A stretch of 21,832 nt of DNA from Candidatus Methanophagales archaeon (GCA_030668065.1 DAOUUS010000002.1:1-21832), one strand, 5' to 3'. Positions 1-8,223 are shown, counted from the first letter of the stretch. The notes: generated by a model not told the origin, from the letters alone. Numbers and translations: made by a program.

Positions 1-1264
1 GACGAGGATGCAACTCTTTCTCTAACTCATCAATGAAAAAATCTATAAAAGCACAATTGTCCCCGTCACCAGCACAGACATCAGAATTATCATCTTTCAT
101 TGCGACAAAATCCCGGAACACCTTTGCCGGCAGGTAAAGTGTCTTAGATATAACGGCATGCGAAAACGCCTCCAGCACTACCTTTGGATCCCTTCCTTTT
201 TCTATGTAACGTAGCGCCCTCTTATCCTCACTCGCCCTCACACGTGAACCATGTTCATAAATCAATCCGATAAGCCATTCAATCCTCTGCCGATTCAAAA
301 TCTTCTTGAACCGTTCTACCTCTTCATCTATTATTATTTCTACTTTACCGACTTCGGAAAGTCTCTTCTTCAGATTATCCTCACTTATCACATATAAACA
401 GTCTAGGTCGTACAATTCTATCCCTTCTAACTCGCCAACCCGCTCCTCAACATCCTTTGGGTTCGATATGTCAATAATGAGCAGCGTGTTCTCGTTTCTA
501 CGATGTGCCATCACTCGTTCCATCATCTCATAGTCCAGGACATAATGGGGCGCAGATGTAGTGCATATACAAACATCACAACAGGATAGCCACTTCTCGG
601 TCTCATCCAGCTTCGCGGCCTTACCACCGACCTCTCTTGCAAGTACCTTCGCTCTTTCGTATGTCCGATTAGCGATAAACATAGCATGCAAGTTCTTTTC
701 TGAAATCGCCCGCGCTACCAGAGTGCCCATCTCTCCCGCACCAATTACAAGGATTGTCTTTCCTTCCAGACCCCAAGTCACATATTCTGCGAGATCAACC
801 GCTGCGGACCCGATAGAAACCGACCCTTCGTTTATTCTCGTCTCATTTCTTGCTCTCTTCGCTACTTTTATCGCTCTGTCGAATGCCAGGTCCAGAAAGT
901 CATCCACAGTTCCTTCTTTTTTGCTATCCAGATAGCACTTCTTTATCTGCCCCAGAATCTGGTCTTCGCCCACTATCATCGCTTCCAGACCACACGCGAC
1001 ACGCATAAGATGCCACAGAGCATTTTCACCGGTAAAAATACCGCCTTTTTTTAATTTGTTACTATCCACGACTTCCTCTAAAATCGCACGTGGATTCTCC
1101 GCACTGATATATGCCTCCACACGGTTACAGGTTGCTATAATTACGTAACCATTCACGCGTGGGTCTTCCGAGAATAAATCAGGGCTCAACCGCTTCGCTA
1201 TGCTCTCAAGTTTGTCCACGCCACATTTCTTATGCGAGAACCATAAAACACCAAATTTATTCAT
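1..1264 (-). CDS. hemA: Glutamyl-tRNA reductase, 3' end outside the window
   Basis: The enzyme reduces glutamyl-tRNA(Glu) with NADPH to glutamate-1-semialdehyde, the first committed step of C5 tetrapyrrole synthesis. I read the minus strand from an ATG at 1264; the frame stays open to base 1 (about 421 codons), so only a short tail is missing relative to the usual 400-450 residues. Visible family marks are the catalytic cysteine C46 in ATCNRVE, the substrate-domain block CGLEAMIVGEDQILGQ (residues 91-106), and an NADPH Rossmann motif GAGEMG near residues 175-180, followed by the C-terminal helical dimerisation region. Its start lies 8 nt inside the 3' end of the upstream precorrin-2 dehydrogenase gene, so the two are almost certainly cotranscribed and translationally coupled. 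Together they feed siroheme, and in a methanogen-type cell also F430. Confidence in the family is very high; the true stop cannot be seen. Confidence 0.95.
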   Translation of the reverse strand, partial: MNKFGVLWFSHKKCGVDKLESIAKRLSPDLFSEDPRVNGYVIIATCNRVEAYISAENPRAILEEVVDSNKLKKGGIFTGENALWHLMRVACGLEAMIVGEDQILGQIKKCYLDSKKEGTVDDFLDLAFDRAIKVAKRARNETRINEGSVSIGSAAVDLAEYVTWGLEGKTILVIGAGEMGTLVARAISEKNLHAMFIANRTYERAKVLAREVGGKAAKLDETEKWLSCCDVCICTTSAPHYVLDYEMMERVMAHRRNENTLLIIDISNPKDVEERVGELEGIELYDLDCLYVISEDNLKKRLSEVGKVEIIIDEEVERFKKILNRQRIEWLIGLIYEHGSRVRASEDKRALRYIEKGRDPKVVLEAFSHAVISKTLYLPAKVFRDFVAMKDDNSDVCAGDGDNCAFIDFFIDELEKELHPR

Positions 1265-1907
1265 ATTTGTCACCTATGATCCCACGAATAACCTTTTCCG
1301 CTATTGCCAGTGGTGCATCAAGAGCAGCCCAGCATTCAGGATCGTGCAAAACGCTGTTCAGTATCTCGTGCCGCTTAGTCTCTTCTATTTCTGTCTCTTT
1401 TAAATAGTCCCTTAGACGGGACTGAATCAGCAACATCTTCTCCTCTTCAGCGTCTATGAACTGCGAAATCTTCTCTCGCAGATACTTAGCCATTGCCGGT
1501 CCTTTGCCATCTGTGGAAATAGAAATCAAGAATCCGCATTTATTGATGACGGAAGACATAAAAACATCACCCTCAGACCTGTAATTAACAAGTACATCAA
1601 ACTCTGCCGCATCATGTAAAATACGTGTGTTTAAAGGCTCGTCATTTGTACATACGAGCACTAAAAAAGCAGCTTTTAGGTGTTCGCCCAGGTCGGCACG
1701 CCACAAATCACACGGGATACACTTGAGTTCGCCATTTTCATGCTGCTCTTCTATCCACGGCGTGAATTCAATGCTGTAAACTTCTAAATCCGGCTTCCCC
1801 TCAGTGCCGCGGGTGTCCATAATCTGACGGATCTTCCTTTCCGCAACCGTCCCACCACCAAATACCACTATTTTTTTGTCACTGACATTCACGTATAGGG
1901 GTAGCAT
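1257..1907 (-). CDS. Precorrin-2 dehydrogenase (siroheme synthase N-terminal type)
   Basis: This 216-residue protein should oxidise precorrin-2 to sirohydrochlorin with NAD+, supplying siroheme and other modified tetrapyrroles. It begins with a short strand and a dinucleotide-binding motif (VVFGGGTVAERK, residues 14-24). The segment CTNDEPLN around D89 matches the position of the catalytic aspartate in CysG/Met8p proteins. The stretch from VNYRSEGD to STDGKGPAMAKYLRE (about 107-145) is the usual dimerisation and active-site region. The methyltransferase half of bacterial CysG is absent, as expected for a stand-alone archaeal form. Whether it also chelates iron, as Met8p does, cannot be told from sequence. 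Its last 8 nt overlap hemA, which puts two tetrapyrrole steps in one operon. The ATG at 1907 is supported by a TATA-like box 22-33 nt upstream. Confidence 0.92.
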   Translation of the reverse strand: MLPLYVNVSDKKIVVFGGGTVAERKIRQIMDTRGTEGKPDLEVYSIEFTPWIEEQHENGELKCIPCDLWRADLGEHLKAAFLVLVCTNDEPLNTRILHDAAEFDVLVNYRSEGDVFMSSVINKCGFLISISTDGKGPAMAKYLREKISQFIDAEEEKMLLIQSRLRDYLKETEIEETKRHEILNSVLHDPECWAALDAPLAIAEKVIRGIIGDKYE

Positions 1908-1928
1908 TGTGTTGGTTCCTCTTTTGCC

Positions 1929-1940
1929 TTTATAAATATA
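1929..1940 (-). promoter_or_regulatory. TATA-like box for the precorrin-2 dehydrogenase/hemA operon
   Basis: On the minus strand this reads TATATTTATAAA, 22-33 nt upstream of the ATG at 1907. That spacing would place transcription initiation at or within a few bases of the start codon, which suggests a leaderless mRNA. No Shine-Dalgarno match precedes the ATG, which agrees. A second AT-rich stretch lies a little further upstream, so the exact box is uncertain. Confidence 0.5.
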
Positions 1941-2039
1941 CTGATTTTTAAACTTTTCGCTTTTCTAAAACATATTGAAACAGATAAATACTTTTTACGT
2001 GAACAGAACGGAGCAAACCCTTTATCTTGCCGAACCACC

Positions 2040-3035
2040 TTAATCGCGCCACGTGACTTCTACGTCATCGGCTCTGAAATTAGGATTGACCATAGAATTC
2101 TCTATTGGCGTTGTGTTCCCTGTTTTGAGCATTAACAATCCGAGATAAGCAATCATAGTACCGTTATCACCCAGATATTTCGTTTCTGGTACGAAGAACC
2201 GTGCGCCTCTATCTTGACACATCGTTTGCAGCATCTGCTGTAACCTCCGGTTTGCACCCACACCACCGGCTAACAACATTTCGGTCTTGCCACGGTGTGC
2301 CATTGCACGCTCGGTTATCTCGGTGAGCATAGCAAACGCAGTCTCCTGAAAAGAATAGCATACGTCTTCCGTTTTGTGTTTATGTACTGTTAAAGCATCT
2401 TTAGCTGCCGTGCTGAGCCCCGAAAAGGACATATCCATACCCTTCACCACGTAAGGCATATAAACATATTTGGTGCCTTGGGATGCCAGTGCCTCTATCT
2501 TCGGGCCGCCGGGGTGGCTCAGCCCCAAATGACGTGCAAATTTGTCCAGCGCGTTCCCTATACCGATGTCCAGTGTCTCACCTAAGATGCGATACTTCCC
2601 GGAATAGTAAACCAATACCTGCGAGTTTGCTCCACTCACGTATAGCACCACGGGGTCTTCCGCACCGCAACGCCATCGCCCGATTTCTATATGCGCGAGG
2701 CAATGGTTGACACCGATTAACGGTATTTTTAACGCTATAGATAGCGTTCTCGCAGCCGTTGCTACGGTTCTCAAGCATGGGCCCATGCCGGGACCTTGTG
2801 AGAATGCTACTGCATCTAGATCTTTTAACGAATAACCTTCTGCTTCTGCGCCACTTACGGTACGTGAAACCACATCTTTTAGCTCGGATGCGTGATGCTG
2901 TGCCGCTTCTCGGGGATGGATACCACCCTGTGACGGTTTATAGGTTGATTCTGCTTCGCATATTGCCTTCTCTTCGCTAACTACTGCCGCACTGAGGTTC
3001 CATGCCGTTCCTTCGAGCCCTAAGATGAGAGACAT
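2040..3035 (-). CDS. kae1: Kae1, tRNA N6-threonylcarbamoyladenosine synthase subunit (KEOPS)
   Basis: Kae1 is the ASKHA-fold catalytic subunit of the KEOPS complex. It transfers threonylcarbamoyl from TC-AMP to A37 of ANN-decoding tRNAs, working with Bud32, Cgi121 and Pcc1. I start it at the ATG at 3035 (MSLILGLEGTAWN), the canonical Kae1 beginning, giving 331 residues. The open frame extends 25 codons further, but that extension is not family-like and lies upstream of the likely TATA box. The metal-binding histidines are in NHCLAH (H111 and H115 from this start), the glycine-rich loop is SGANSQVLVYY, and the C-terminal metal aspartate lies in YLGDNG. The C-terminal Bud32 kinase fusion of some euryarchaea is absent, so Bud32 must be encoded elsewhere. 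It stands alone between the tetrapyrrole operon and the antiporter pair. Confidence 0.95.
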   Translation of the reverse strand: MSLILGLEGTAWNLSAAVVSEEKAICEAESTYKPSQGGIHPREAAQHHASELKDVVSRTVSGAEAEGYSLKDLDAVAFSQGPGMGPCLRTVATAARTLSIALKIPLIGVNHCLAHIEIGRWRCGAEDPVVLYVSGANSQVLVYYSGKYRILGETLDIGIGNALDKFARHLGLSHPGGPKIEALASQGTKYVYMPYVVKGMDMSFSGLSTAAKDALTVHKHKTEDVCYSFQETAFAMLTEITERAMAHRGKTEMLLAGGVGANRRLQQMLQTMCQDRGARFFVPETKYLGDNGTMIAYLGLLMLKTGNTTPIENSMVNPNFRADDVEVTWRD

Positions 3036-3056
3036 AAAAGTTATTCGTGAAATACC

Positions 3057-3073
3057 GTTCTTTAAAAAAGAAC
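3057..3073 (-). promoter_or_regulatory. AT-rich palindrome at the likely kae1 promoter
   Basis: GTTCTTTAAAAAAGAAC is a perfect inverted repeat (7-bp arms, 3-nt centre) 22-38 nt upstream of the chosen kae1 ATG. The minus-strand TTTTTTAAAG inside it sits where a TATA box would be for a leaderless transcript. It may be only a promoter, or a promoter with an overlapping operator. Confidence 0.4.
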
Positions 3074-3208
3074 TTATTCGCGTTACCAAAAAAGTAATAG
3101 GTTTTATCATACAATAAAAAGTAACTTTCAGGACCCATATGGACGTGGGGGTGCATAAAGATTCAGTGCCGTTTGCACGGTTTACCGTTCCTGCATCTTC
3201 TGCTACTT

Positions 3209-4393
3209 TTAGCCCTTTTGTGCTTTTGTTATGTCTTTTACTTTATGCAGCCGCCTGAATATTGTTGGACAGCTTATACTCGTTATTATCGCGAGCATTA
3301 TGATTGCCGATTCCATTGATGTGCCTATCAAGTTGAGTTCCAATCCAACCGCAGCCATCGCGATTATCAAACTCATTCTCGAAGAGAGTAAAACGCCAGC
3401 AGAAATGCTATCCTTCCAGGAATGCCGTAACCGCAAAAGCAGAGCCGGTACTATCTTCACCGCGAATGCAATAAAAAGAATCTCTGCAAGAATTAGATAA
3501 ATACCTACCTCCGCAAAAGCACCGACATCAAATTGCATTCCTATGTTTATAAAAAAAATCGGTATGAGGAATCCATAGCCTATTCCGTAAAGTTTTTGCT
3601 CGAGTACGGTCCCTCCACGGAACAATAGCGCAAGCATCACACCGGCAAGAAATGCACCCAGTATGGCTTCTACATTCGCGATCTCAGACAAAGCAACGAA
3701 TACGAGCAATAATGCGAATGCCGCTCTTACACCCATCTCTGACGGGTGGTTCGATTTGAACCATGCGGATAGCCGCTCCGGATAGTGCCAGATCGCAAGC
3801 TTACCCACATAATACACCACAAAAAACAGAACGAATATGAGTGCAATCAAAGACATCTCCCATGTGACTCCCTTCTCAAAATGCAGTGTGTACAACGTAA
3901 CGAGCAGCACGGCACCAAAATCAGCAATGAATGTCGCTATGAGTGTTGTCTGCCCAAAATCTGTCTTTAACATCCCCAGTTCCCTTATCGTGGGCACTAC
4001 CAATCCCACTGCAGAGGTTGAGAGAAGGATCGCGAGATACAACCCATAGCCCAGTTTTGAGGTTAAAAAGACCGAAAGCCCAAACGTGAAAATGAAGATA
4101 CAAATACCGAGGAAAAACGGTTTCACACCATAAATTTCAACCTTCGAGAAATCTATCTCCAGTCCTGCTAAAAACATCAGAAATATAAGTCCAAAGCCCG
4201 CAAGGAAGTCTACAACTATGAGTCCTTCGGTATCAAGAGATAAGCCCAGCACACCCAGGAATATACCGAAGATGATTTCACCTACTACCGCCGGAACGCC
4301 TATTCTGCCAGAAATAAGAGGAATAATGAATGCGAAGATTGCTATCGTTAACAAAAGTATATAGGGGCTTATAGTTATGGTCATGGGCATCAC
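3209..4393 (-). CDS. CPA2/Kef-type monovalent cation:proton antiporter
   Basis: A 394-residue, strongly hydrophobic protein with about 12 predicted membrane spans and no soluble C-terminal RCK domain. Family features are the first helices with GVPAVVGEIIFGIFLG (32-47), LAGLEIDF (D81), the STSAVGLVVPTIREL segment (about 125-139) and the FIADFGAVL helix with a membrane-embedded acidic residue (D158), all typical of KefB/NapA-like exchangers. It probably exchanges Na+ or K+ for H+ at the cytoplasmic membrane. Translation can begin at GTG 4393 or at ATG 4390; the first overlaps the upstream stop by four bases, so the gene is coupled to the TrkA/UspA gene, which probably supplies its cytoplasmic regulatory domain in trans. 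Which ion it carries cannot be decided here. No convincing terminator is seen in the roughly 100 bp downstream. Confidence 0.92.
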   Translation of the reverse strand: MMPMTITISPYILLLTIAIFAFIIPLISGRIGVPAVVGEIIFGIFLGVLGLSLDTEGLIVVDFLAGFGLIFLMFLAGLEIDFSKVEIYGVKPFFLGICIFIFTFGLSVFLTSKLGYGLYLAILLSTSAVGLVVPTIRELGMLKTDFGQTTLIATFIADFGAVLLVTLYTLHFEKGVTWEMSLIALIFVLFFVVYYVGKLAIWHYPERLSAWFKSNHPSEMGVRAAFALLLVFVALSEIANVEAILGAFLAGVMLALLFRGGTVLEQKLYGIGYGFLIPIFFINIGMQFDVGAFAEVGIYLILAEILFIAFAVKIVPALLLRLRHSWKDSISAGVLLSSRMSLIIAMAAVGLELNLIGTSMESAIIMLAIITSISCPTIFRRLHKVKDITKAQKG

Positions 4394-5535
4394 ACCACAG
4401 TTAGAACAGAGCAGGGCGCGTCATTTATTATCTTCTTTATTAGGTCCACCCGAATAACCCCTGTGCCACGCCAGGGAAGCACAGTAAGTTCGTAATTCCC
4501 GCTTTTCACCTCTTTTACCGCCTCTATCATTGGATTGCCTTCTACCCACTCCTCAATAATGTGTACGTTCCCTTTTTCACCCAATTTCCTTATCCCGTCT
4601 ATTAACTCTCTAGGTACCTCCTCCAGAACAAGCAGATACATCTTTGCACCGCATAAACGCGCCATCTGGACCGAATACTTACCTACACGCTCTGCGGTCT
4701 CGGAAGCATCCAGAAGTGCAAGAACCTGGTTGTAATACCTTAACGTTCGCGCTACAAGGACTGGCCGGGATGCCGTCCGTATCAACTGTAATACAACGCT
4801 TCTTCCAAACAGTCTATCTAAAAACCCGAGCTCTTCCGGCCCTATTACTATACAGTCCGGGGAATAAAAGTGCTCTTCTACCGTGTCTAATATTATGCAA
4901 GCATGATTACGAAGATACTTTCTTAGGATGCCCCTTGATTCTTCCTTTTCCGGGAGTATCGTAAGTGGAACTCCCATATCATTAGCCATGAATTCCAGCT
5001 CTTTTCCGTCTCTGTCTCCTGACTTTACCGCCGTTATTTCCCCCATCGCAACTGAACTAATCAACAATGCTTCTTTGAACGCTTTGTTCACCGAATCGTT
5101 ATTGAGTATAGGAACGAGGAGTTTCTTGAATGGCCTCCCGCTTTCATCAGGACGCATCATGTCGGCAACGAGATTTGCTACTATCTTTGTGGGCTGCATA
5201 ACGTGCTCAACGCCAAGTTCATTGAACCGTGCTCTAGCTTCCGGGTCTTCCACCCGAACCATTATCCGGGGAACGCCGTGTTCCTTCGCAATAGCCGCAG
5301 CGCGGTAGTTAGCCTCGTCACTACCTGTGAGCAAGATAAATGCCGTGGCATCTTCCAGACCCGCTTGCTTCAATAGCTCTTCGTCACTTCCATCGCCTAT
5401 AATTACTTGCACACCCTCTAATTCAGAAAGCTCATCTCGTTTTTGTGGCTCTATCTCGATGATCACAGATTCCGACAACTGAGCTGCTAATTCTTTCCCC
5501 GCTCTTCCGCCACCAACAATGATATTCTTCATCAC
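4390..5535 (-). CDS. TrkA-N domain protein with two UspA-like domains, antiporter partner
   Basis: This 381-residue soluble protein has an N-terminal NAD-binding RCK/TrkA-N domain (about 1-125; nucleotide motif IVGGGRAGKELA, acidic strand end VIIEIE, and the GDGSDEELLKQAG block). Two UspA-like alpha/beta domains follow: one from KKLLVPILNN to about residue 265, with a degenerate C-terminal GRSVVLQLIRTASRPVLVA motif, and one from about 268 to the end, with SVQMARLCGAKMYLLVL and INDAPCSVLTVV. No TrkA-C domain is apparent. The gene starts at ATG 5535 (a second ATG follows directly) and its stop overlaps the antiporter start. The most likely role is nucleotide-responsive gating of that antiporter from the cytoplasmic side. 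The UspA parts may sense ATP or another adenine nucleotide, though neither shows a clear canonical ATP-binding G-x2-G-x9-G signature that I can call. Domain assignment is confident; the regulatory role is inferred. Confidence 0.9.
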   Translation of the reverse strand: MMKNIIVGGGRAGKELAAQLSESVIIEIEPQKRDELSELEGVQVIIGDGSDEELLKQAGLEDATAFILLTGSDEANYRAAAIAKEHGVPRIMVRVEDPEARARFNELGVEHVMQPTKIVANLVADMMRPDESGRPFKKLLVPILNNDSVNKAFKEALLISSVAMGEITAVKSGDRDGKELEFMANDMGVPLTILPEKEESRGILRKYLRNHACIILDTVEEHFYSPDCIVIGPEELGFLDRLFGRSVVLQLIRTASRPVLVARTLRYYNQVLALLDASETAERVGKYSVQMARLCGAKMYLLVLEEVPRELIDGIRKLGEKGNVHIIEEWVEGNPMIEAVKEVKSGNYELTVLPWRGTGVIRVDLIKKIINDAPCSVLTVV

Positions 5536-5575
5536 ATTTAACTCGCAGTACCGATTTACATAAGATTTAACCGCT

Positions 5576-5597
5576 CCATCTTTAAAAAATTTGATGG
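5576..5597. promoter_or_regulatory. Inverted repeat around an AT-rich box between the divergent genes
   Basis: The 107-bp gap between the TrkA/UspA gene and polB contains CCATC-N12-GATGG, whose 12-nt centre is TTTAAAAAATTT. The centre is a candidate TATA element for polB, about 50-60 nt upstream of its ATG. The symmetric arms could be an operator for a dimeric regulator acting on either gene. The arms are only 5 bp long, so chance is possible. Confidence 0.3.
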
Positions 5598-5642
5598 TGA
5601 GAGAGATAACTAAATTCAGAAGATATAGGGAAACGACCAGAA

Positions 5643-8153
5643 ATGAAGAAAGAGGGTTTTCTACTTGATATTGGATACATAACGGAAAAAGATGACGCGG
5701 GAAAAGAAAAGCCTGTGATACGATTGTGGTGCAAGGACAAAGAAGGCGAGAACTTTGTTGTGATAGACAAAAACTTCGAGCCGTATTTCTACGCTATTCC
5801 GTATACTTCACAGTTTTATACCCACGAAGGCGATGCCGAAGAAAAAAAGCGGCTGGTAGAGAAGATTAGGATCTATAGAGAGAATGGCACTATAAGAATA
5901 AAACGGGTGGAATTTTGCCAGCGGAAATTACTCGGGGTGAATCAGAAGTGTTTGAAAATTTTCGTGGAGCATCCGAGACACGTGCCACTGTTACGAGAAG
6001 AAGTCAGAAAAGAGGGTCTTACCGTGCTGGAGGCTGATATTCTATTTGCAATACGATACTTGATAGACAAGCAACTGCGGCCTTTTGACGGTGTAACTGT
6101 GGCAGGCGAAGAAATAGCTCTGGATTATGCGGATACTGCTATTCTCGCTTCAAACGTATCATACAAAAAGATGGCGGAGAGTGATTTGCCCGAACTCAAA
6201 ATTGTGTCGTTCGATTGCGAGATGGCGGCTTCCGTGGGGATGCCATCGCCAAATAGGGACCCCATAATAATCATATCCGTAGCATACCACGCGGGAAATG
6301 AAGTAAAAGCGGAGTTATTTGTGATGTCGGATGAAGAATTCCGCGTAGGTGACGACAAAAGAGTTTTAGAAGATTTTTTCGCGTTCGTGGCAGATCTCAA
6401 GCCCGAGATCATCGTGGGCTACAATTCTGACAGTTTTGATTGGCCATATATAAAAGAAAGGGCAAACAAACATAAAATTCGCATGAAACTGGGTGCTGAT
6501 GGCAGTACAGTACAATATGAAAAGGGCCGGGCACTACCGGGCGTAAATATCACGGGCATGCTTAACGTGGACCTGTTTAAGCTGGCAAAACGCGATCTTG
6601 ACAGCGTGAAGGTGAAAACGCTGGAGAATGTGTCTGAATTTCTCGGCGTGATGAATAAAGACGAAAGAGTTAATTTATCACCGCGAGAGATTACCGAATG
6701 CTGGTACGATAGTTCTACACGTGAGCGCTTATACGAGTACGCAAAGGCGGATGCCGTTAGCACGTTAGGTATCGCAACAAAGGTGTTACCGCTGCAAATT
6801 GAGCTATCCAAGATGGTTGGTTATCCTCTGGACGAGTTAGCAAAGATGGGGCGAGGCCGCCAGGTAGAATCATTTTTGACTTTAGAGGCTTTTAAAAAAG
6901 GTGAGCTTGTACCACCAAAGAGCGGGGGGGGCGAGAAAACATTTGAGGGTGGGTTCGTACTTCCACCCGTAAAGGGACTGCATGAGGATGTTATCGCGCT
7001 CGACTTTTCATCCATGTATCCTACAATTATGATTTCTTTTAATGTCTCCCCAGATACTTTTGTGGACTCGCGAGAAGCAACGGGCGAGGATTTGTATATT
7101 GCACCAGAAGTGGGGCATGCGTTCAAAAAGTCGCCAGACGGGTTCTTTAAGAGAATAATGGGTGATTTAATCACGAGGCGGAGGCAGATAAAGGCGGATA
7201 TGAATACTCATGCCAAAAATTCGGCTGAATATCGGTTATTGGATATACGACAGCAGAGTATCAAGATACTCACGAACAGTTTTTATGGATACACCGGTTG
7301 GAGCGCCGCGAAGTTTTACAAGCGCGAATGTGCCGAAGCGACAACCGCATGGGGGCGTTACTTTATAAAACGCACGGTGGAAGTAGCGGAGGAACTCGGA
7401 TTAGAAGTCATTTACGGCGATACAGATAGCGTGTTCGCTAAACTTCCCACGGGCGATGATGTGCAGGATATAAGGGAAGTGACCCGGGAGAAGGCGAGGG
7501 CGGTTTCGGAGAAGATTTCAACGGAGTTCCCGCTTGAACTTGAGATCCAGGACTTCTTCAAAGCAATTTTCTTTACCGGGAAGAAGAAGCGGTATGCCGC
7601 GCTTACCGACAAAGACGAAATCGTAGTTCGCGGTTTGGAAGTGCGCCGTGGGGACTGGTGCGAACAGGCGAAGGAGATGCAGACAGAAGTGATAGATATG
7701 ATACTGAGACAAAAAGACCCCGAAAAAGCAGCGAAATATGTTAAAAACGTTATACATGACTTTAAAGACGGTAAAGTACCGTTACAGAAGCTAATAATAC
7801 ACAAAACGCTCACCCGAAAGATAAGCGGATATGAAACAAAGCAAGCGCATGTTATAGCTGCCGAACGTGCCTTAACTTCGTCTTTTAACATTGAATACGA
7901 AGTTGGGTCGAAAATCCCGTATGTTATAATAAAAGGCGGGGGGAAGACGAGTGACCGCGCGTTCCCGGTAGATATTATAGAAAGAAGTGCAGGGCTTGAA
8001 ATATACGCAGAGAGCCAGAAATACCTGATTGACGTCTCGTACTATGTCCGTCATCAGTTAATACCTGTTGCACATAGGGTGTTGCAACTTTTTGGTTATG
8101 AGGTTTCATCATTTGAAGATGTGGGGCAAAAGACATTAGGTCAGTGGTTTTGA
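5643..8153 (+). CDS. polB: Family-B replicative DNA polymerase with proofreading exonuclease
   Basis: An 836-residue archaeal PolB. The N-terminal domain (to about 185) is followed by the 3'-5' exonuclease with Exo I FDCE (D191, E193), Exo II YNSDSFDWPY (260-269) and Exo III YAKAD (Y366, D370). The polymerase domain carries motif A DFSSMYP (454-460), motif B KILTNSFYG (541-549), motif C YGDTDS (591-596, metal ligands D593 and D595) and the KKKRY block (647-651). All catalytic residues are present and no intein interrupts the motifs. The last residues, QKTLGQWF (829-836), fit the PCNA-interacting peptide QxxLxxWF, so the protein should be tethered to the sliding clamp. The ATG at 5643 gives the expected N-terminus; there is no Shine-Dalgarno sequence. 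It is divergent from the antiporter pair, and the histone gene follows on the same strand. An 8-G run at 6924-6931 keeps the frame. Confidence 0.97.
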   Translation: MKKEGFLLDIGYITEKDDAGKEKPVIRLWCKDKEGENFVVIDKNFEPYFYAIPYTSQFYTHEGDAEEKKRLVEKIRIYRENGTIRIKRVEFCQRKLLGVNQKCLKIFVEHPRHVPLLREEVRKEGLTVLEADILFAIRYLIDKQLRPFDGVTVAGEEIALDYADTAILASNVSYKKMAESDLPELKIVSFDCEMAASVGMPSPNRDPIIIISVAYHAGNEVKAELFVMSDEEFRVGDDKRVLEDFFAFVADLKPEIIVGYNSDSFDWPYIKERANKHKIRMKLGADGSTVQYEKGRALPGVNITGMLNVDLFKLAKRDLDSVKVKTLENVSEFLGVMNKDERVNLSPREITECWYDSSTRERLYEYAKADAVSTLGIATKVLPLQIELSKMVGYPLDELAKMGRGRQVESFLTLEAFKKGELVPPKSGGGEKTFEGGFVLPPVKGLHEDVIALDFSSMYPTIMISFNVSPDTFVDSREATGEDLYIAPEVGHAFKKSPDGFFKRIMGDLITRRRQIKADMNTHAKNSAEYRLLDIRQQSIKILTNSFYGYTGWSAAKFYKRECAEATTAWGRYFIKRTVEVAEELGLEVIYGDTDSVFAKLPTGDDVQDIREVTREKARAVSEKISTEFPLELEIQDFFKAIFFTGKKKRYAALTDKDEIVVRGLEVRRGDWCEQAKEMQTEVIDMILRQKDPEKAAKYVKNVIHDFKDGKVPLQKLIIHKTLTRKISGYETKQAHVIAAERALTSSFNIEYEVGSKIPYVIIKGGGKTSDRAFPVDIIERSAGLEIYAESQKYLIDVSYYVRHQLIPVAHRVLQLFGYEVSSFEDVGQKTLGQWF

Positions 8154-8212
8154 TTAGGTAGTAGAGGGTTGACTACCGAAAAGCTTTTATATACTATCGC
8201 ATTACCTAATCA
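8151..8212 (+). repeat. 10-bp perfect inverted repeat flanking the histone promoter
   Basis: TGATTAGGTA (8151-8160, containing the polB stop codon) is the exact reverse complement of TACCTAATCA (8203-8212, just downstream of the histone TATA box). Inside, GGTAGT (8157-8162) pairs with ACTACC (8172-8177) and overlaps the outer left arm, so the two stems exclude each other. It could be a polB 3'-end structure or a paired binding site around the histone promoter. Confidence 0.5.
8186..8193 (+). promoter_or_regulatory. TATA box of the histone gene
   Basis: TTTATATA lies directly after a BRE-like purine-rich stretch (CCGAAAAG, 8176-8183). Transcription would start near 8215-8220, downstream of the first in-frame ATG (8212). 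This argues that the ATG at 8224 is the real histone start. Confidence 0.75.
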
Positions 8213-8223
8213 TGGTGATGAAA

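Noticed and set aside
561..935. 124-codon open frame on the plus strand
   Set aside because: It is antisense to hemA, whose motifs are unmistakable on the minus strand.
6924..6931. Run of eight G in polB, considered as a frameshift site or sequencing error
   Set aside because: The polymerase frame and motifs continue correctly on both sides, so no shift is needed.
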